A stretch of DNA of 64,000 nt from Azoarcus indigens (GCF_004361735.1 NZ_SNVV01000011.1:120762-184761); one strand, 5' to 3'; counted from the first letter of the stretch, positions 45,827 to 56,307 are shown. The notes: generated by a model from the letters alone, not told the origin. Numbers and translations are program-made.

Positions 45827-46678
45827 TCAGGTCAGCACCCGCTCTATCGCTGCTGACAGGCGGGCAGCCAACTTGCGGTAGCCTGCCGCATTCGGGTGGA
45901 TTTCGTTCAGCCAGTCGCCGCTGTTGCCGCGCGCGCCGGCGGCGGCCGGCTCCAGCGTGCCGCGGGTGTCCACCACATGGAAGGCTGGCAACTCGCGCTC
46001 CAGTTCCAGCAGCACATCTCCCAATAGATCCAGCAGATGCCTCGCCAGTGCCGGCCATAGCGTCTCCGGCACCTTCCTCTCGACGAAGTTGGGCATCAAC
46101 CACGGCTGGGTGACCGGCACGAAGAGGAAATTGCCCGGCGCCGGCCGCGCCGTCGGGTAGTCATAGGTATGGGCGATGACGGGCTTGCCGGCATTGACGC
46201 TGCCAGGCGCATCCCGCAGCGCGACAATTTCTTCCATGCCCTGGCGGATGCGGGCGCGAAAGCGCGCCAACTCCTCCGGGTCTATGCAGTCCTTCACCGG
46301 CGTGTCGGCAGCGGGTGATTGCACCACCAGCTTATCCACCTTGTTCACCAGATCGTTGCCGCCGGCGCTGAGCAGGATGGCGTCCCAGTCCGACGCCCAG
46401 TTCGGATGCGCCAGGCGGCGCGCGAACTCCTTGTTGCCCGCCACCTGCGCCATGTTGCTCAGGGTGTCGCCCGGGTAACCCAGGTTCAGCAGTACAGAAG
46501 GCCGTGACAGGCTGAGCTCGTACAGATAGCTGGAAGAGGGAATGGCCCCGATGGTGAACCACGAATCCCCTTCGGCGAGGAAGCGCCAGGTGTAGGCCTG
46601 CTTGTCGTCCAGCCGGGATTGCGCATCTTCGTTGTTGAGGTTGGTCGCCTGGATGACGTCCACCGCGTATCGGGCCAT
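45827..46678 (-). CDS. SGNH/GDSL-family hydrolase
   Basis: 283 residues from the ATG at 46676-46678. Block I has the catalytic Ser in AEGDSWFTIG (GDS), block III the GGND motif (LSAGGNDLV), and block V the His in NEIHPNAAGY (here H-P-N rather than D-x-x-H). No signal peptide is visible, so it is probably cytoplasmic. The N-terminal ~25 residues (MARYAVDVIQATNLNNEDAQ) look like an added segment. The substrate is unknown. It runs opposite to ubiK and comM and may be an insertion into that pair. Confidence 0.82.
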   Translation of the reverse strand: MARYAVDVIQATNLNNEDAQSRLDDKQAYTWRFLAEGDSWFTIGAIPSSSYLYELSLSRPSVLLNLGYPGDTLSNMAQVAGNKEFARRLAHPNWASDWDAILLSAGGNDLVNKVDKLVVQSPAADTPVKDCIDPEELARFRARIRQGMEEIVALRDAPGSVNAGKPVIAHTYDYPTARPAPGNFLFVPVTQPWLMPNFVERKVPETLWPALARHLLDLLGDVLLELERELPAFHVVDTRGTLEPAAAGARGNSGDWLNEIHPNAAGYRKLAARLSAAIERVLT

Positions 46679-46873
46679 GTTCCTGCATCTCCTGTGTATG
46701 CCTGCCCCGGATGAGGCAATGACACAGGAACAATAGAAGCTATACGCCATGATGTCGATGGCGTTTTGCGGTGCAGCGCAGCTGGCGGCCCAGACGGCGC
46801 GACTGGGGTTTCCCGCGGTTATGGCCGGATTAGCAATTTGGCATAATCCGGGCTTTCTGCCAGGGAGTGCCGA

Positions 46874-48391
46874 ATGTCGCTTGCGTTGGTCCGTGCCAGG
46901 GCCGTGGATGGCCTGGCGGCCCCGGAGGTCATGGTGGAGGTCCATCTGGCGAACGGCCTGCCCACCTTCAGCCTGGTCGGCCTGCCGGATACCGAGGTGC
47001 GCGAGGCGCGTGACCGGGTGCGGGCTGCCATCACCACCTCCTGCTTCGAGTTCCCCGCCCGGCGCATCACCGTCAACCTCGCGCCGGCGGATCTGCCGAA
47101 GGAGGGCGGCCGTTTCGATCTCGCCATCGCGTTGGGCATCCTTGTTGCGTCCGGCCAGGTGCAAGGCGCCCGCCTCGACGAGTACGAGTTCTGCGGCGAG
47201 TTGTCGCTGGATGGCAGTCTGCGGGGCGTGCGCGGGGTGCTCGCCGCCGCGCTGGCGGCTGGCCGGGCAAGGCGCAACCTGGTGGTGGCAGCGGACAATG
47301 CCCACGAGGCGGCGCTGGCGCGGACGGTGTGCGTGCGGCCGGCTGCTGGCCTGCTGGCGGTGTGCGCCCACCTCAACGGTCATGAGGAATTGCCGCTGCA
47401 GGCGCGGCCCCCCGCCCAGGCAGGAGAGGGCGAGAACGGGCCTGACCTCGCCGACGTGCGCGGCCAACTGCAGGCCCGCCGCGCGCTGGAGGTGGCCGCG
47501 GCGGGTGGGCATTCGCTGCTGCTGTTCGGCCCGCCTGGCACCGGCAAGTCCATGCTGGCCCAGCGGCTGCCGGGCTTGCTGCCGGCAATGGACGAAGCGG
47601 AGGCGCTGGAGGTGGCGGCGCTGCATTCGCTGGATGGCGAGTTCGATCCGGGGGATTGGGGGCGCCGGCCCTTCCGCTTTCCGCATCACTCCGCTTCCAG
47701 CGCTGCCATCGTCGGCGGTGGCGCCTCACCTCGGCCAGGCGAGATCTCGCTGTCCCATCATGGAGTCCTGTTCCTGGACGAACTGCCGGAGTTCGACCGC
47801 AGAGTGCTGGAGGCCCTGCGCGAGCCGCTGGAGACCGGCGTGGTGACGGTGGCGCGGGCCAGGCGCAAAGCCATCTTTCCCGCGCGTTTCCAACTGGTGG
47901 CGGCGATGAATCCCTGCCCCTGCGGCTACGCCGGCCATCCCCGGCGGCCGTGCCGGTGCACACCGGATCAGATTTCCCGCTACCGTGGCCGCCTCTCCGG
48001 ACCACTGCTGGACCGTATCGACCTGATGATAGAGGTGCCGGCGCCCACCCACGACGAACTGGTGGGCGCCGTCCCAGGCGAGACGACCGCTGTGGTGCGT
48101 GCGCGGGTCGCCCAGGCGCGGGCGCGGCAGCAGCAGCGCCAGGGCGTGGCGAACGCCCGGCTGGAGGCGGCCGCGGTAGAGGCGTACTGCATGCCGGACA
48201 GCGCTGCCGCCAACCTGCTGCGGGAGGCGATGATGCGTCTCAACCTGTCGGCGCGGGCGTATCATCGCGTGCTTCGGGTGGCCCGCACGCTGGCCGATCT
48301 GGCCGGTGTCGAACGTCCTTCCGCAGCCCACGTCGCCGAAGCGATCCAGTATCGCAGGGGGTTCGAGGAGCGCCGGCGGACAGGCGCCTGA
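46874..48391 (+). CDS. comM: ComM/YifB Mg-chelatase-like AAA+ ATPase
   Basis: 505 residues. The N-terminal ChlI-like domain (MSLALVRARAVDGLAAPEV, then VGLPDTEVREARDRVRAA) is followed by AAA+ Walker A GPPGTGKSMLAQRLPG, Walker B GVLFLDELPEF and the C-terminal Mg-chelatase helical domain (LNLSARAYHRVLRVARTLADL). ComM is a hexameric helicase that extends D-loops during natural transformation. A competence role here is inferred from the family. The Bcr/CflA gene follows after 32 bases. Confidence 0.93.
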   Translation: MSLALVRARAVDGLAAPEVMVEVHLANGLPTFSLVGLPDTEVREARDRVRAAITTSCFEFPARRITVNLAPADLPKEGGRFDLAIALGILVASGQVQGARLDEYEFCGELSLDGSLRGVRGVLAAALAAGRARRNLVVAADNAHEAALARTVCVRPAAGLLAVCAHLNGHEELPLQARPPAQAGEGENGPDLADVRGQLQARRALEVAAAGGHSLLLFGPPGTGKSMLAQRLPGLLPAMDEAEALEVAALHSLDGEFDPGDWGRRPFRFPHHSASSAAIVGGGASPRPGEISLSHHGVLFLDELPEFDRRVLEALREPLETGVVTVARARRKAIFPARFQLVAAMNPCPCGYAGHPRRPCRCTPDQISRYRGRLSGPLLDRIDLMIEVPAPTHDELVGAVPGETTAVVRARVAQARARQQQRQGVANARLEAAAVEAYCMPDSAAANLLREAMMRLNLSARAYHRVLRVARTLADLAGVERPSAAHVAEAIQYRRGFEERRRTGA

Positions 48392-48423
48392 GCCTTCCCC
48401 CCTGACAGACCGGAAAAACAAGA

Positions 48424-49620
48424 ATGCCCGTTTCCAGCCCCATGTTGGCGGCGCTGCTGGCCGCCCTGTCGGCGGTCGGCCCCTTCGCCATTGACACCTA
48501 CCTCCCCGCCTTCGCCCAGATGGCCGCCGCCCTGGGCGCCACCCAGCTGGAGATCCAGCAGACGCTGACCGCCTACATGGCGACCTTCGCCTTCATGGTG
48601 CTGTGGCATGGCGCGCTGGCCGACCGCTATGGCCGCCGCACGGTGCTGCTCGCCACCAGCGGCATGTTCGCGGTGTCTTCGGCGCTGTGCGCGCTGGCGC
48701 CGTCGGTGGAATGGCTGTGGCTGGGGCGGGCGATACAGGGGCTGTGCGGCGGTGCCGGCATGGTGGTGGGGCGGGCGGTGATCCGCGACCTGCACGAGGG
48801 GCCGCAGGCGCAGCGGCTGATGTCGCGGGTGATGGTGATCTTCGCCATCGCGCCGGCGATCGCGCCCATGGTCGGCGGCGGCCTGCTGGCGCTGGGCGGC
48901 TGGCGGACCATCTTCGTCTTCCTGACCCTGTTCGGCGTGCTGCTCACCTGGCTGACCTGGCGCTACCTGCCGGAGACGCTGGCGGAAGCGGCGCGCCAGC
49001 CCTTGCACCCCGGCGAACTCGCCCGTGCTTACTGGAAGGTGCTCACCCATCCGGCCTTCCTGCTGGTGGCCAGTGCGGTGGCGCTGAAGTTCAACGGCTT
49101 CTTCCTCTACGTGCTGTCGGCGCCGGTGTTCGTGATGCAGCACCTGGGCCTGGCGGCGACCGACTTCGGTTGGCTGTTCGTGCCCTCGGTTGCCGGCATG
49201 ATGCTGGGTTCCATGCTCTCCGGCCGCATGGCGGAGCGGTGGACGCCGCGGCGGGCGATCGCGATCGGCTTCGCCGTCATGATCTTCGCCGCCGGCTTCA
49301 ATCTGCTGGTGGCGGCCTTGCTGGTGCCCGGCCTGCCCTGGTCGGTGGTGCCGATCGCCGTCTTCACCTTCGGCATGTCGCTGGCGATGCCGGCGCTGAC
49401 GCTGCTCGCGCTGGAAATCTTCCCGGCGCGGCGCGGGCTGGCGTCCAGCTGTCAGAGCTTCCTGCAGGTTGGCCTCAATGCGCTCACCGCCGGCGCGTTG
49501 GCGCCGCTGCTGTGGCAATCGACGCTGTCGCTGGCAGCGGGGATGAGCTTGTTCCTGGCGCTGGGGCTGCTGGCCTACCTTGGCTGGGAGCGGGTGACCG
49601 GGCTGCGCCCGCCGGGCTGA
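48424..49620 (+). CDS. Bcr/CflA-type MFS multidrug exporter
   Basis: 398 residues, 12 hydrophobic segments. The N-terminal GPFAIDTYLPAFAQMAAALGA and GALADRYGRRTVLL (MFS motif A) plus IQGLCGGAGMVVGRAVIRDLHEG (motif C region) are characteristic of the Bcr/CflA subfamily of 12-TM drug/H+ antiporters. The individual substrate is unknown. Confidence 0.93.
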   Translation: MPVSSPMLAALLAALSAVGPFAIDTYLPAFAQMAAALGATQLEIQQTLTAYMATFAFMVLWHGALADRYGRRTVLLATSGMFAVSSALCALAPSVEWLWLGRAIQGLCGGAGMVVGRAVIRDLHEGPQAQRLMSRVMVIFAIAPAIAPMVGGGLLALGGWRTIFVFLTLFGVLLTWLTWRYLPETLAEAARQPLHPGELARAYWKVLTHPAFLLVASAVALKFNGFFLYVLSAPVFVMQHLGLAATDFGWLFVPSVAGMMLGSMLSGRMAERWTPRRAIAIGFAVMIFAAGFNLLVAALLVPGLPWSVVPIAVFTFGMSLAMPALTLLALEIFPARRGLASSCQSFLQVGLNALTAGALAPLLWQSTLSLAAGMSLFLALGLLAYLGWERVTGLRPPG

Positions 49621-49630
49621 GGCCTGCGCC

Positions 49631-50023
49631 TCAGCACTGCTCCCAGGGCAGGCCGTCGTGCCGCCAGCCGTTCAGGGTGTTGCGGTGGTGGTGTTCGTCC
49701 AGGTCGCCCTCGAAGCCATGGACGATGTTGAAGACCTGGCTGAAGCCGGCGGCGATCAAGGCCTGCGCCGCCATTTCCGAGCGGTTGCCGCTGCGGCAGA
49801 GCAGCAGCAGCGGGCGTTTGCGGTCGCCGGCGAGCTTCTCGACGTCGCTGACGAAGTCGGGGTTCACCGCCCATTCCGGCCCGTCGTTCCAGGGAACGTG
49901 CCGTGCCGCCGGCGGGTGGCCGACGAAGTGGTGCTCGATCTCGCTGCGCACGTCGATCAGCAGCGCGTTCGGGGTGGTCTGCAGGTAGGCGTGGGCCTCC
50001 CTGGGGCTGAGTTCCTTCATCAT
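49631..50023 (-). CDS. Rhodanese-like sulfurtransferase
   Basis: 130 residues, a single rhodanese domain. Active loop CRSGNRS with Cys76, after ALLIDVRSEIEHHFVGHPPAARHVPW. The loop length (six residues) is that of sulfur-transferring rather than phosphatase-type rhodaneses. The C-terminal HHHRNTLNGWRHDGLPW matches the GlpE/PspE-like betaproteobacterial group. Cytoplasmic. Confidence 0.92.
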   Translation of the reverse strand: MMKELSPREAHAYLQTTPNALLIDVRSEIEHHFVGHPPAARHVPWNDGPEWAVNPDFVSDVEKLAGDRKRPLLLLCRSGNRSEMAAQALIAAGFSQVFNIVHGFEGDLDEHHHRNTLNGWRHDGLPWEQC

Positions 50024-50066
50024 GCTTCTCCTTTAGAGAAGCATTATATTCTGTAACGGCAATACG

Positions 50067-50100
50067 GCCGGCGGGGCCGCGTGGCGGGATTCCCGCCGGC
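50067..50100 (-). terminator. Hairpin behind livF
   Basis: GCCGGCGGG (50067-50075) and CCCGCCGGC (50092-50100) directly follow the livF stop on the minus strand. No T-run, so possibly Rho-assisted or merely 3'-protective. Confidence 0.4.
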
Positions 50101-50833
50101 TCAGGCCGGTTCGTCCAGCTCGCCGAGATAGGCGGCGCGCACCTTGGGATCGGCCAGCAGCTCGGCGCCGCTGCCGCTCAGGGTGATCTGGCCGGACTCC
50201 ATGACGTAGGCGCGCTGGGCGAACTCCAGCGCCAGGTTGGCGTTCTGCTCCACCAGCAGGATGGTGACGCCCTCCCGCGACACCGACTGCACCACCTCGA
50301 AGATCTTCTCCACCACCAGCGGCGCCAGCCCCATCGAGGGTTCATCCAGCAGCAGCAGGCGAGGCCGCGACAGCAGCGCCCGGCCGATGGCGACCATCTG
50401 CTGCTCGCCGCCGGACAGGGTGCCGGCCACCTGGTGCAGGCGCTCCTTCACCCGCGGCAGCATGGTGTAGATGCGCTCCAGGTCGGCCTCCACGCCGGCG
50501 CGGTCGCGGCGGGTGTAGGCGCCCATGCGCAGGTTCTCTTCCACCGTCAGCCGGGTGAAGATGCCGCGGCCTTCCGGTACCAGGGCGATGCCCTGGCGCA
50601 GGCGCTTGTGCGCCGGCAGGTTGGCGATGGGCTTGCCTTCGTAGGCGATGCTGCCGCCGACGATGGGCAGCACGCCGGCGATGGCGTTCAGCGTGGTGGT
50701 CTTGCCGGCGCCGTTGGCGCCGATCAGGCACACCAGCTCGCCATGGTGCAGTTCCAGGCTGATGCCTTTCACCGCCTGGATGCCGCCGTAGGCTACCTGC
50801 AGAGCTTGCAGTTGCAGCAGCGGCGTCTTCTCT

Positions 50834-50844
<11 letters not shown>
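50101..50844 (-). CDS. livF: Branched-chain amino acid ABC transporter ATPase LivF
   Basis: 247 residues. Walker A GANGAGKTTTL, signature LSGGEQQMVAIGRAL, Walker B LLLLDEPSMGLAPL, H-loop VEQNANLAL. The MGLAPL and QNANLAL features set LivF apart from LivG. Its start overlaps the livG 3' end by 11 bases. It powers uptake of leucine/isoleucine/valine or related ligands together with LivG. Confidence 0.95.
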
Positions 50845-51603
<759 letters not shown>

Positions 51604-51607
<4 letters not shown>

Positions 51608-52701
51608 GGCTGGCTGCTCCGGTGCAGGTTCTCGGGATGGGCGTAGCGGGCGCGGGCGGGGATCAGCCCGGTGGGGCGCAGCAGCATCATCAGGATCATG
51701 GCCAGCGAGAGCAGCAGCATGCGCAGCACCTCCGGATCCAGCAGCACATGGCCGAACACCGCCTGCTGCAGCGGTACCGCGATGTGGCGCAGGATTTCCG
51801 GCAGCAGCGCGAGCACGAAGGCGCCGATCACCGCGCCGGCGATGTTGCCCATGCCGCCGAACACCACCATGGTCAGCACCGCGATGGATTCCATCAGCGA
51901 GAAGGATTCCGGCGACACGAAGCCCTGGAAGGCGCCGAACAGGCAACCGGCGACGCCGCCGAAGGTGGCGCCCAGGGCGAAGGCGAGCAGCTTGAGGTTG
52001 CGGGTGTTGATGCCGATGGCCTTGGCCGCCAGCTCGTCCTCCCGCATTGCCGCCCAGGCGCGGCCCACGCGGGAGATCTGCAGCCGGCGGATGAACAGGA
52101 TGGAGCCGGCGACGCAGGCGAGGAATGCGTAGTAGTAGAGGAACAGCGAGTTGATCGCGAAACGCTCGGTGATCTGCAGGTTCTGCGACAGATCCCAGCC
52201 GAACAGCACGATGGGGTCGATCATGCCGATGCCCTGCGGGCCGTTGGTGATGTTCACCGGGTAGTTCAGGTTGAGCATGAAGATGCGCACGATCTCGCCG
52301 AAGCCCAGGGTGACGATGGCGAGGTAGTCGCCCCGCAGCCTCAGCACCGGAAAGCCCAGCATGATGCCGGCGAGCGCGGCGAAGGCGGCGCCCAGCGGCA
52401 GCACCAGCCAGAAGGGCAGATGCACCTCGAAATGCGGCGAGGCGAGGAAGGCGAAGGTGTAGGCGCCGACCGCGTAGAAGGCGATGTAGCCCAGGTCCAG
52501 CAGGCCGGCGAAGCCCACCACCAGGTTCAGGCCCAGCGCCAGCATCATGTAGAGCAGAGCGAAGTCCAGGATGCGCACCCAGCTGCGGCCGAACTGCCAG
52601 GCGATCAGTGGGGCGGCGATGGCGAGGATGAGGATGAGCCAGCGGGCGGCGGCGGGGTTGCGCTTGCCCAGCCAGGGCACGGCGGCGGCGAGTTCGTTCA
52701 T
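51604..52701 (-). CDS. livM: Branched-chain amino acid ABC transporter permease LivM
   Basis: 365 residues with ~10 hydrophobic segments. Signatures: LGLNLVVGFAGLLDLGYIAFYAVGAYTFAFL (N-domain), GEIVRIFMLNLN, the EAA-like RAWAAMREDELAAKAIGIN and MVVFGGMGNIAGAVIGAF. One of the two inner-membrane subunits; it overlaps livG by 4 bases and follows livH after 10. Confidence 0.95.
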
Positions 52702-52711
52702 GCTTGCGTCC

Positions 52712-53647
52712 TCAGGCCCGGTCCGACACCCGTTCGCCGAGCAGGCCGGTGGGCCGGAAGATCAGCACCAGGCCCAGGATGATGAAGGCGAAGATGTCCT
52801 GGTAGGACGAGTTCAGGAAGCCGAAGGTGAGGCGTTCGATGTAGCCGGCGCCGAAGGATTCCACCAGGCCGAGCACGATGCCGCCCAGCATGGCGCCGCC
52901 CAGGTTGCCGATGCCGCCCAGCACCGCCGCGGTGAAGGCCTTCAGCCCCGGCATGAAGCCCATGCCATAGTGGGCGATGCCGTAGTTGCTGGCGTACATC
53001 ACCCCGGCCACGGCGGCGAGGCCGGCGCCGATGATGAAGGTGAAGGCGATCACCGCGTTGGTATCCACGCCCATCAGGCTGGCGGTGCGGTGGTTCTCCG
53101 CGGTGGCGCGCATCGCGCGGCCGATGCGGGTGCGGTTCACCAGCAGGGTGAGGCCTATCATCAGCAGCGCCGAGACGACGATGATGACGATCTGCACCGG
53201 GGTCACGAATACGCCTTCCACCGGTTGCAGCGGCGTGGTCGAAATCAGCTGCGGGAAGGTGTGGTAGTTGCGGCCCCAGATGATCATCGCCAGCGTCTGC
53301 AGCAGGAAGGACATGCCGATGGCGGTGATCAGCGGCGCCAGCCGCGGCGCGTTGCGCAGCCGCCGGTAGGCCAGCCGCTCCATGGTGTAGCCGATCAGCA
53401 TGGAGACCGGGATCGCCACCAGCAGGGCCAGGGTGAGCATGGCCACCGGCGACATGCCGGGCGCCACGCCCATCAGGAAGAGCATGGTCTGCAAGGCCGT
53501 CATGGCACCCACCATCAGCACGTCGCCATGGGCGAAGTTGATGAGGCCGAGAATGCCGTAAACCATGGTGTAGCCGAGTGCGATCAGCGCATACACGCTA
53601 CCGATCACCAGCCCGTTGATCAGCTGCTGGAGGGTTTCTGCGTCCAT
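52712..53647 (-). CDS. livH: Branched-chain amino acid ABC transporter permease LivH
   Basis: 311 residues, eight or so hydrophobic segments. Opens with LQQLINGLVIGSVYALIALGYTMVYGILGLINFAHGDVLMVGA, nearly the family consensus; also RAMRATAENHRTASLMGVDTN (EAA loop) and AVLGGIGNLGGAMLGG. Works with LivM. It is separated from livK by a 148-base gap holding large inverted repeats. Confidence 0.95.
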   Translation of the reverse strand: MDAETLQQLINGLVIGSVYALIALGYTMVYGILGLINFAHGDVLMVGAMTALQTMLFLMGVAPGMSPVAMLTLALLVAIPVSMLIGYTMERLAYRRLRNAPRLAPLITAIGMSFLLQTLAMIIWGRNYHTFPQLISTTPLQPVEGVFVTPVQIVIIVVSALLMIGLTLLVNRTRIGRAMRATAENHRTASLMGVDTNAVIAFTFIIGAGLAAVAGVMYASNYGIAHYGMGFMPGLKAFTAAVLGGIGNLGGAMLGGIVLGLVESFGAGYIERLTFGFLNSSYQDIFAFIILGLVLIFRPTGLLGERVSDRA

Positions 53648-53703
53648 CGTGCCCCTTGTACCTTTCGCGCCGGATTCAGCGAATTGATTGGCCGGTGTGA
53701 AGA

Positions 53704-53784
53704 GGACGCAAGGCTTGCAGCCGTGGCTGTGCAGGTGGGCCGCAAGCCTTGCGTCCCGGACCGGGCGCCCGCGCGGGCGCCCGG
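53704..53784. repeat. Two inverted repeats between livK and livH
   Basis: A 15-bp perfect stem, GGACGCAAGGCTTGC (53704-53718) with its complement (53742-53756), followed by a perfect 24-base palindrome at 53761-53784 built on GGGCGCCCGCGC. They lie directly behind the livK stop. Probably RNA hairpins that protect livK mRNA or partly stop transcription before livH. Confidence 0.7.
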
Positions 53785-53795
53785 CCGGCGGGTGC

Positions 53796-54908
53796 TTACA
53801 GCGGAACCCAGGCGCCGTCCTTGAACTGGTAGACGGTGATGGAGCCCTGCTTGAGGTCGCCCTTGTCGTCGAAGGAGATATTGCCGATCACGCCGTCGAA
53901 GTTCACCTTCTTCAGCTCAGGCAGGTATTTGGACGGTTCCGCCGAGCCGGCCTTTTCCATCGCGGTGATGATGGCGGTGGCGGCGTCGTAGGCGTAGGGC
54001 GAGTAGATCTGCACGTCGGCGTTGAAGCGCTTCTTGTAGCGGGCGCGGAAGTCGGCGCCGCCGGGCATCTTCTCGATCGGCAGACCGGCCATGGAGCAGT
54101 AGGCGTTGGCGCCGATGGCGTCGCCGGCGAGCTTGATCATTTCCGGGCTGCAGCTGCCGTCGCCGGAGAGGAACTTGGCGGTGATGCCCAGTTGCTTGAA
54201 CTGGCGCAGCATCGGCCCGGCCTGGGCGTCCATGCCGCCGAAGAAGATCACGTCCGGATTGGCGCTGCGGATCTTGGTGAGGATGGAGTTGAAGTCGGTA
54301 GCCTTGTCGGTGGTGAATTCCCGCGCAACGATCTGGGCGCCCGCGCTCTTGGCCGCCTTCTCGGTTTCGTCCGCCAGGCCCTGGCCGTAGGCGGTGCGGT
54401 CGTCGATGATGGCGATCTTCTTCGCCCCCAGGTTTTCCACCGCGAACTTGCCCAGCACCGAACCCTGCTGCACGTCGTTGGCGATGGTGCGGAACACGCC
54501 GGGGTACTTCTGCTGTGTCAGCTTGGGGTTGGTCGACGCCGGCGTGATCTGGGCGATGCCGGCCTGATGGTAGATGCGCGAGGCCGGAATGGAGGTGCCG
54601 GAGTTCAGGTGGCCGACCACCGCCTTGACGCCGGCATCCACCAGCCGCTGGGCCACGGTGGTACCGGTGCGCGGATCGGCCTGGTCGTCTTCGCCCATGA
54701 ATTCCAGCTTCACCGGCTTGCCGCCTATGGTGACGCCGCGGGCATTGGCTTCTTCCAGGGCCAGGCGGGCGCCGTTCTCGAGGTCCTTGCCGAGGTGGGC
54801 GATGGTGCCGGTGAGCGGCGCGGCGGCGCCTATCTTCACGACTTCCTGGGCATGGGCGGCGCTCAGGCCGAGACCGAGAATGGCAGCTGCAATGAGAGTT
54901 TTTTTCAT
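53796..54908 (-). CDS. livK: Branched-chain amino acid ABC transporter substrate-binding protein
   Basis: 370 residues from the ATG at 54906-54908. Signal peptide MKKTLIAAAILGLGLSAAHAQ; mature VVKIGAAAPLTGTIAHLGKDLENGARLALEEAN is the Peripla_BP_6 start. Ligand-site-like motifs include GHLNSGTSIPASRIY and PASTNPKLTQ. Periplasmic receptor of the LivHMGF importer. Exact ligand (branched-chain amino acid or other amide) not readable. Confidence 0.93.
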   Translation of the reverse strand: MKKTLIAAAILGLGLSAAHAQEVVKIGAAAPLTGTIAHLGKDLENGARLALEEANARGVTIGGKPVKLEFMGEDDQADPRTGTTVAQRLVDAGVKAVVGHLNSGTSIPASRIYHQAGIAQITPASTNPKLTQQKYPGVFRTIANDVQQGSVLGKFAVENLGAKKIAIIDDRTAYGQGLADETEKAAKSAGAQIVAREFTTDKATDFNSILTKIRSANPDVIFFGGMDAQAGPMLRQFKQLGITAKFLSGDGSCSPEMIKLAGDAIGANAYCSMAGLPIEKMPGGADFRARYKKRFNADVQIYSPYAYDAATAIITAMEKAGSAEPSKYLPELKKVNFDGVIGNISFDDKGDLKQGSITVYQFKDGAWVPL

Positions 54909-55314
54909 ACCTGTTCCTCCTGCGTAAGGGTGAAACCGGGTTTCCTGGCTTTGTGCGGGCAATCGCGTTGCGGGAAACGCGATGCGGGAGTCGCGGCGCT
55001 GCACTTCGCCGGCTGGGGGGCGAAAGTGTCCGTATTCTGCCTAAAAAATTGTCTCTGGCGCATGCGTGCTGGTTTTTGTAGGGGCAAAGGAGCGGGGCAG
55101 CCCCGGGCGCTTGAGGGGCGCATGAATCGTGCCAGCGGGAATGGGCGGTCAAGCCGGGGACGGAGCCGTTCCCCCACGCCGTTCCTGGGCCGCCAGGTAA
55201 CGCTGGCGGTGCGGCTGCACCTTTGCAGTGCATGCGGTGCCCACGCCCATTTGCAAAAGGGGGCGGGAAGCGGGATTCTTGCCGCTCCCCGGACGACGCC
55301 CGGAACGGTACGCC
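54909..55314. other. Intergenic region between livK and the lipoprotein cluster
   Basis: 406 bases between divergent transcription units. Promoters for both should be here; I found no clear sigma-54 or FNR-like element. No coding recognised. Confidence 0.5.
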
Positions 55315-55800
55315 ATGAAACGCCTGCTCCTCATTCTCTGCTCCCTGCTCGCCGCCATTGGCTTGCCCGCCTGCGACTACTTCGCCGTGCGCGATCTCAA
55401 GCCTGGCGTTTCCACCGTGGCGGAGGTGAGGGCGCGGCTGGGCGAACCGCAGACGGTATGGCCGAATGCGGATGGCACTACCACTTGGGAGTATTCCCGA
55501 CAGCCCCAGGGCGCCGAGTGCTACATGGCCACCATAGGTACGGATGGCGTGCTTTTGCGGCTCGAGCAGGTGTTGAACGAAGCCAGCTTCGCCCGGGTCG
55601 AATCCGGCATGAGCCAGGACCAGGTGCTGCGTCTGCTTGGCCGGCCAGCGTCTCGCCAGCACTTCGCGCTGAAGCAGGAAACCGTGTGGGAGTGGCTGGT
55701 AGACCGTGGCGACACGGATGCGCCGCGCTACTTCACCGTCAGCTTCGGCGAAGACGGGCTGGTGCGGGGCAGTGGCCGCTACAGCCGTCCCCGCGGCTGA
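55315..55800 (+). CDS. BamE/OmlA-like lipoprotein, first of three
   Basis: 161 residues. Lipobox LPAC with Cys20. The body contains two SmpA/OmlA-like halves: LKPGVSTVAEVRARLGEPQTVW and ARVESGMSQDQVLRLLGRPA, each with the helix-turn 'GMs..eV...LG.P' pattern of BamE. BamE itself is ~110 residues and has one such unit; here the unit is doubled. The closing strands (TVWEWLV...YFTVSFGEDGLV) complete the fold. Probably an outer-membrane-anchored periplasmic protein; a direct Bam role is not implied. Confidence 0.8.
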   Translation: MKRLLLILCSLLAAIGLPACDYFAVRDLKPGVSTVAEVRARLGEPQTVWPNADGTTTWEYSRQPQGAECYMATIGTDGVLLRLEQVLNEASFARVESGMSQDQVLRLLGRPASRQHFALKQETVWEWLVDRGDTDAPRYFTVSFGEDGLVRGSGRYSRPRG

Positions 55801-55827
55801 ATCGCTCCGGCAACAACAAGGGAAGAC

Positions 55828-56307
55828 ATGAAGCTGCCCTTCCTTCATCGCCTGCCCGTATTCCTTGCTGTCCTGTTGCTGGCGGGCTGCAGCGCCTTCG
55901 CTCCGCCTCGGCCCTATACCAGCGAAGCCGAAGTGCTGGCCGCGCGTGGTCACCCTACGCAACGCTGGAACAACGCCGATGGCAGCACCACCCTGCAGTA
56001 CGCCACCCAGCCTTTCGGTGAGAGCTGCCTGATGGTCACGGTGGACGCCCAGGGCCGCGTGCTGCGGCAGGAGGACGGCCTGAGCGACGCCGGGCGGGCG
56101 AAAGTGAAGGTGGGCATGAGCAAGGAGGAGGTCAACCGCCTGCTCGGCGCGCATCGCTCGGTGCAGTACTTCGCCCTGTCGCGGGAAGAGGTGTGGGACT
56201 GGAACATCGAGAATACCGGCCCCGGCATCGCTACCCTGTTCAATGTGCACTTCGTCGATGGCCGCGTCGTCCGCACCAGCCAGACCTACATCCACTTTCC
56301 TTTCTGA
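55828..56307 (+). CDS. BamE/OmlA-like lipoprotein, second of three
   Basis: 159 residues. Lipobox LLAGC with Cys21. Same architecture as its neighbours: AARGHPTQRWNNADGSTTLQYATQP near the start and VGMSKEEVNRLLGAHRSVQYF in the middle, then the VWDW strand and LFNVHFVDGRVV. Starts 27 bases after the first copy. Clearly a paralogue of the third copy (both have CxAFAPPRPYT after the lipobox). Confidence 0.8.
   Translation: MKLPFLHRLPVFLAVLLLAGCSAFAPPRPYTSEAEVLAARGHPTQRWNNADGSTTLQYATQPFGESCLMVTVDAQGRVLRQEDGLSDAGRAKVKVGMSKEEVNRLLGAHRSVQYFALSREEVWDWNIENTGPGIATLFNVHFVDGRVVRTSQTYIHFPF

Noticed and set aside
53704..53784. CRISPR or direct-repeat array
   Set aside because: The repeats are inverted, not direct, with no regular spacing and no cas genes.
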